NCBI GenBank assembly: GCA_023055355.1
Contig: JALJCS010000029.1
Span: 124,001-188,000 of the forward strand
DNA: 64,000 bases
Reading direction: 5' to 3'
Source: Agelaius tricolor
Lineage: Eukaryota > Chordata > Aves > Passeriformes > Icteridae
In this document: in pieces, positions 61,101-64,000 of the stretch
Layout: each line of letters opens with the position of its first letter
Position numbering within the stretch: position 1 is the first letter of the stretch
Notes under the pieces: model-generated
What the model was told of the DNA's origin: nothing
What the model saw: only the letters and a program-made list of their open reading frames with translations
Databases searched by the model: none
Translations under genes and position numbers: made by a program

Positions 61101-64000
61101 AACATGTCTGTTTATAAAACGATACAGTACAGTACACAATAGCAAGTCAGGTCATAGACATTGAAAAGAAAAAAACAGATCAAAGGACAGATTCATTCAC
61201 ATCTACAAGCCCTCAAGAGTGTACAGGTCAAATGTCCCCAGAAAACTAGGCTGGTGGCGCAAATTCTCTATGTTGGCACCAGCAGAAGCAGCTGCTATCT
61301 TGATAGGATGCAATCTTGCTTACATCACCCTTCAGAGCAATCTTCTGTACCCAATACACCTTCTGCTCTATTCCTTGGACTTCACATTTGCATTTCTACA
61401 GAGTCCTGTCCTGCAAACTGACTCAAAGTTCAGGTAGTAGATTTCCAAGATTTAGAAATGTTGTGTGAGGTTCATTTATTTCATATTTCATTCCATCTAA
61501 GCAAACTGTAACTTTCTGAAGTGAAATATTTCGAGTATGTCACGTGTATTTTAATGTTAGCTCTGCTTCACATTAAAACTTCTCACAGACCCCTGTGATG
61601 CCTTGCTGCAAAAATATAGAGCTGCCAAGAGTGGTTGTGGGAAGTTAGAATTGCCAGAAAACCGTACAAACAATCTAACAATAGAGCCTTGGATTTCTGA
61701 ATATAATTGCACCATGTAAAGTCAAAATATAATATTTAAATGATTTTAGATAATGATGAGTGTGGGCTAGAGAGAATCCAGATAGAATTTTATTTTTTTA
61801 AACAGTTCCGGGAAAAACATGGCCTTGACTTGGAAGTATAGCAGGAAATATTTTTATACAGCATGAGTTCTCATTACCTAATCATATGATTTGTAGACCT
61901 GAATTGGAAACCAGGAAAGAAACAAAGAAAAATATTCAAGCTATAAAAGATGGGAGTTTAAAATTTTCTTTGTATTTCTGATTAAAGCTATTAGGTAGCT
62001 AAATGGTCACCCATTATTTTAAAAAGCATCTGGACATTAAAAATAGGTAAATTTCTGCGGGACTTGGATGTCAGCTATTCCTGAAAAGCTTTCCAACCCT
62101 GAATCAATCCACTTAAACGCAGCTGTATTTCAGATGCTCAGTGGAACTGTCCATGTAATGCATATAGTTGACAAATAATCTGCAGAAAAAGCTAGATCGA
62201 TTTGAAGATCTTTTCCTGTAAATGGTATTCACGTTATTTGTACAAACACACAGATGGGATTTCTGCTGTCTTCTTCAGGCCACTTCCTCCAGAGAGCTCT
62301 CCATCAAATCTCTCTAGTTCTACTCTTCTGGTGATCCAAAGTCAGCACTGGGATGGTCCAACTGCATGAATTACTGTCTGCTAGAGGTGCACCCTGAGGG
62401 CTTCTGTGTGCAGCATCACGTGAGCCCTACTAAAGTCACCCTGTTGGTATAAACTGAGCTAGCTGGACCTTAAGGGACAAGATTGTGCACTGATATTGTA
62501 AGAGAAATTAGGTACTAAGAAGGAGGCTGGAAGATTTAAATATTTCTGCCTCCAGCTTAAGCAACACTCAATCTTGGTCTTTATCTGAAAAACTAGGTGA
62601 ATTAACCTATTTGGCGTTCCTATGCCAAAAATGTCAGTAATACAACAAGAACCGTCAAAAGAGTAACAATTCCAATCATTACTTTGTAAAAGTAATTCAT
62701 TGGAAGAAGTCGGGAAGAAGGATGAAACATGCCAATATCCTACCCTGAGAATCATTCTGTTGATTTGCACAGGTTTCTTATTATATACCCATCTAATGCA
62801 TTGGACATGCATGCTTGTGATGACACAAATACTTGCAAAGCTTACCAGATAAACCATGTTCTCTTCAGACAACACAACATTTCTTGATGGTTGTGTTTGC
62901 TAATTACATTTAGACTCAATGTTCTTCAAGGTCTTTTCCAACCAAAGTGATTCCATCATTCTCTAAATCACAGATCCTGCTTGTCTTGGTTGAGGGCAAA
63001 TTTGGCAGCAATCCTCAAGAAGGGGTGATTTATTAAAAATATTGATCTAGTACTGATATCCAACTGTGACGGACAAAGGCTCCCTAACAGTTCAAAATTA
63101 GAAAGTGTATGTTTATTGCAACGCTGGGCAGCGTGCGGGATAGCTCCCAAATACACACTGTGATTTAGAGGTGATAACAGAGTCTTTTTATCTATACAAG
63201 TATTGAATACCCAAAAGACAAATACATATTCATAATTTAGGTACATCCCATCATTCCTCACTTCGTATGGTAATTAGTTCAAAAGCTATTAAGCACGCGT
63301 AGTTTGTTCCTCAAAATGAATCGGTGGTCCCTTTCATGGGGAGGGGTTCCAAAATGAGGAAATAAATGAAGTCTTCCTGGTTCTAAACTTTCTACATTTT
63401 CAATGCAAATATGACAAATGAACCCATTGGTAGAACTCCCATTCCCCATCTTCAATTGGTTTCAGAACAGAGGTGGCCTACAATTGTCTTATGTTCCTAA
63501 AAGCTATTTATGAGTTTCTGTATTCTTCATGATAAACCCAGCTAAGCCAACATGATGTTGACAAGCAATCAATTATTAGTTAACTACTAACTCTTAACTT
63601 CATCAAGGCCTACCTATTTATTTTGATAAACTCTAATAAGGCTTATCTCTGACTAAAACCTCAGCTCCTCTAAAAACCCTAAATTTCTTTAAAGTTCATG
63701 TCTCAGGGGGCCCCCCCCCAGAAAGCCCACCTACACGGCCCCTCCCCTCAACTGGTCTGGGAAACATTTCCTCTGAGAGAAGTGGAAAAAATCTGTTTAT
63801 TTAACAGGGAAAGCACCCCCCAGCACAAAAAATGAACAATACCAGATGACAAAACTCAATCGCCACTCTGAAGAGACAACAAATTCAGAAAGTCTCTCCT
63901 GTGGATGCTTGCTCTGTTATCAATCCCTCCGGCACTGGGAAAGGCTGCTGCCCAGAGTAGGCCCCCATAGGCCACAAAGTGCAAGCTCTCAGTGCTCTCC
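58113..64000. repeat. Right copy of the ~58.1-kb-period direct duplication
   Basis: Matches 1-5894 in order and orientation to the window end. A 6-bp deletion at about 61350 removes 'ctgccc' relative to 3240. Differences look like scattered substitutions. It contains the second copies of the CR1 tail (62911-62974) and of the solo LTR, truncated by the window. Confidence 0.95.
62982..64000 (-). mobile_element. Solo LTR, duplicate of 4876-6225, cut by window end
   Basis: Starts TGTCTTGGTTGAGGGC with ctgct at 62977-62981. It follows the left copy to the window edge, so about 330 bp of its end lie outside. Confidence 0.9.

Noticed and set aside
1..64000. tRNA or rRNA genes
   Set aside because: No cloverleaf with A/B-box-like blocks or rRNA signature was noticed on either strand by eye. 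A tRNAscan-SE run would settle this.

Overview
The window looks like repeat-rich, gene-poor DNA from a bird. The evidence is CR1 LINE fragments on both strands, many endogenous retroviral LTRs of avian type, and very little that could code for a host protein. I lean towards a passerine because several LTRs resemble zebra-finch-type families, but that is recollection, not a search. The mix of nested ERVs, a satellite array and a large recent duplication would fit a W chromosome or another heterochromatic or ampliconic region. That placement is inference.

Layout. Positions 1-5894 recur in the same orientation at 58113-64000 with about 25 single-base differences and one 6-bp indel, so the window spans one full ~58.1-kb period of a direct duplication. 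The first segment holds mostly unassigned sequence, a CR1 tail and a solo LTR (4876-6225, target duplication ctgct). A candidate host exon lies on the minus strand at 6339-6469. A dead but nearly full-length ERV fills 7242-19957. It has both LTRs, a PBS-like site and broken gag, protease, RT/RNase H, integrase and env. Two later solo LTRs of one family are nested in it, one in its 5' LTR and one in env, in opposite orientations.

From 19958 to 26845 there are unassigned stretches, one weak exon-like segment, CR1 fragments (one split by an LTR-like insert and carrying a CTCTG microsatellite) and a long TTTC microsatellite. A ~430-bp satellite array with 12 unit anchors occupies about 26845-31985. 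It ends abruptly at the env tail, polypurine tract and LTR of a second, truncated ERV (31995-32618).

The segment 32619-39000 shows little I can identify. From about 39 to 44.4 kb lies a low-complexity region that may be a very degenerate ~90-bp repeat with a strand switch near 40.93 kb, interrupted by a minus-strand LTR. The rest (45.2-56.6 kb) carries CR1 fragments and solo LTRs in otherwise unassigned sequence, before the second copy of the duplication begins.

No intact host gene was recognised. The retroviral reading frames are all broken by stops, frameshifts or insertions. The most notable observations are the 58-kb duplication, the 430-bp satellite with a perfect palindrome per unit and partial three-unit higher-order structure, and the strongly mosaic divergence between the two LTRs of the large ERV, which suggests gene conversion.
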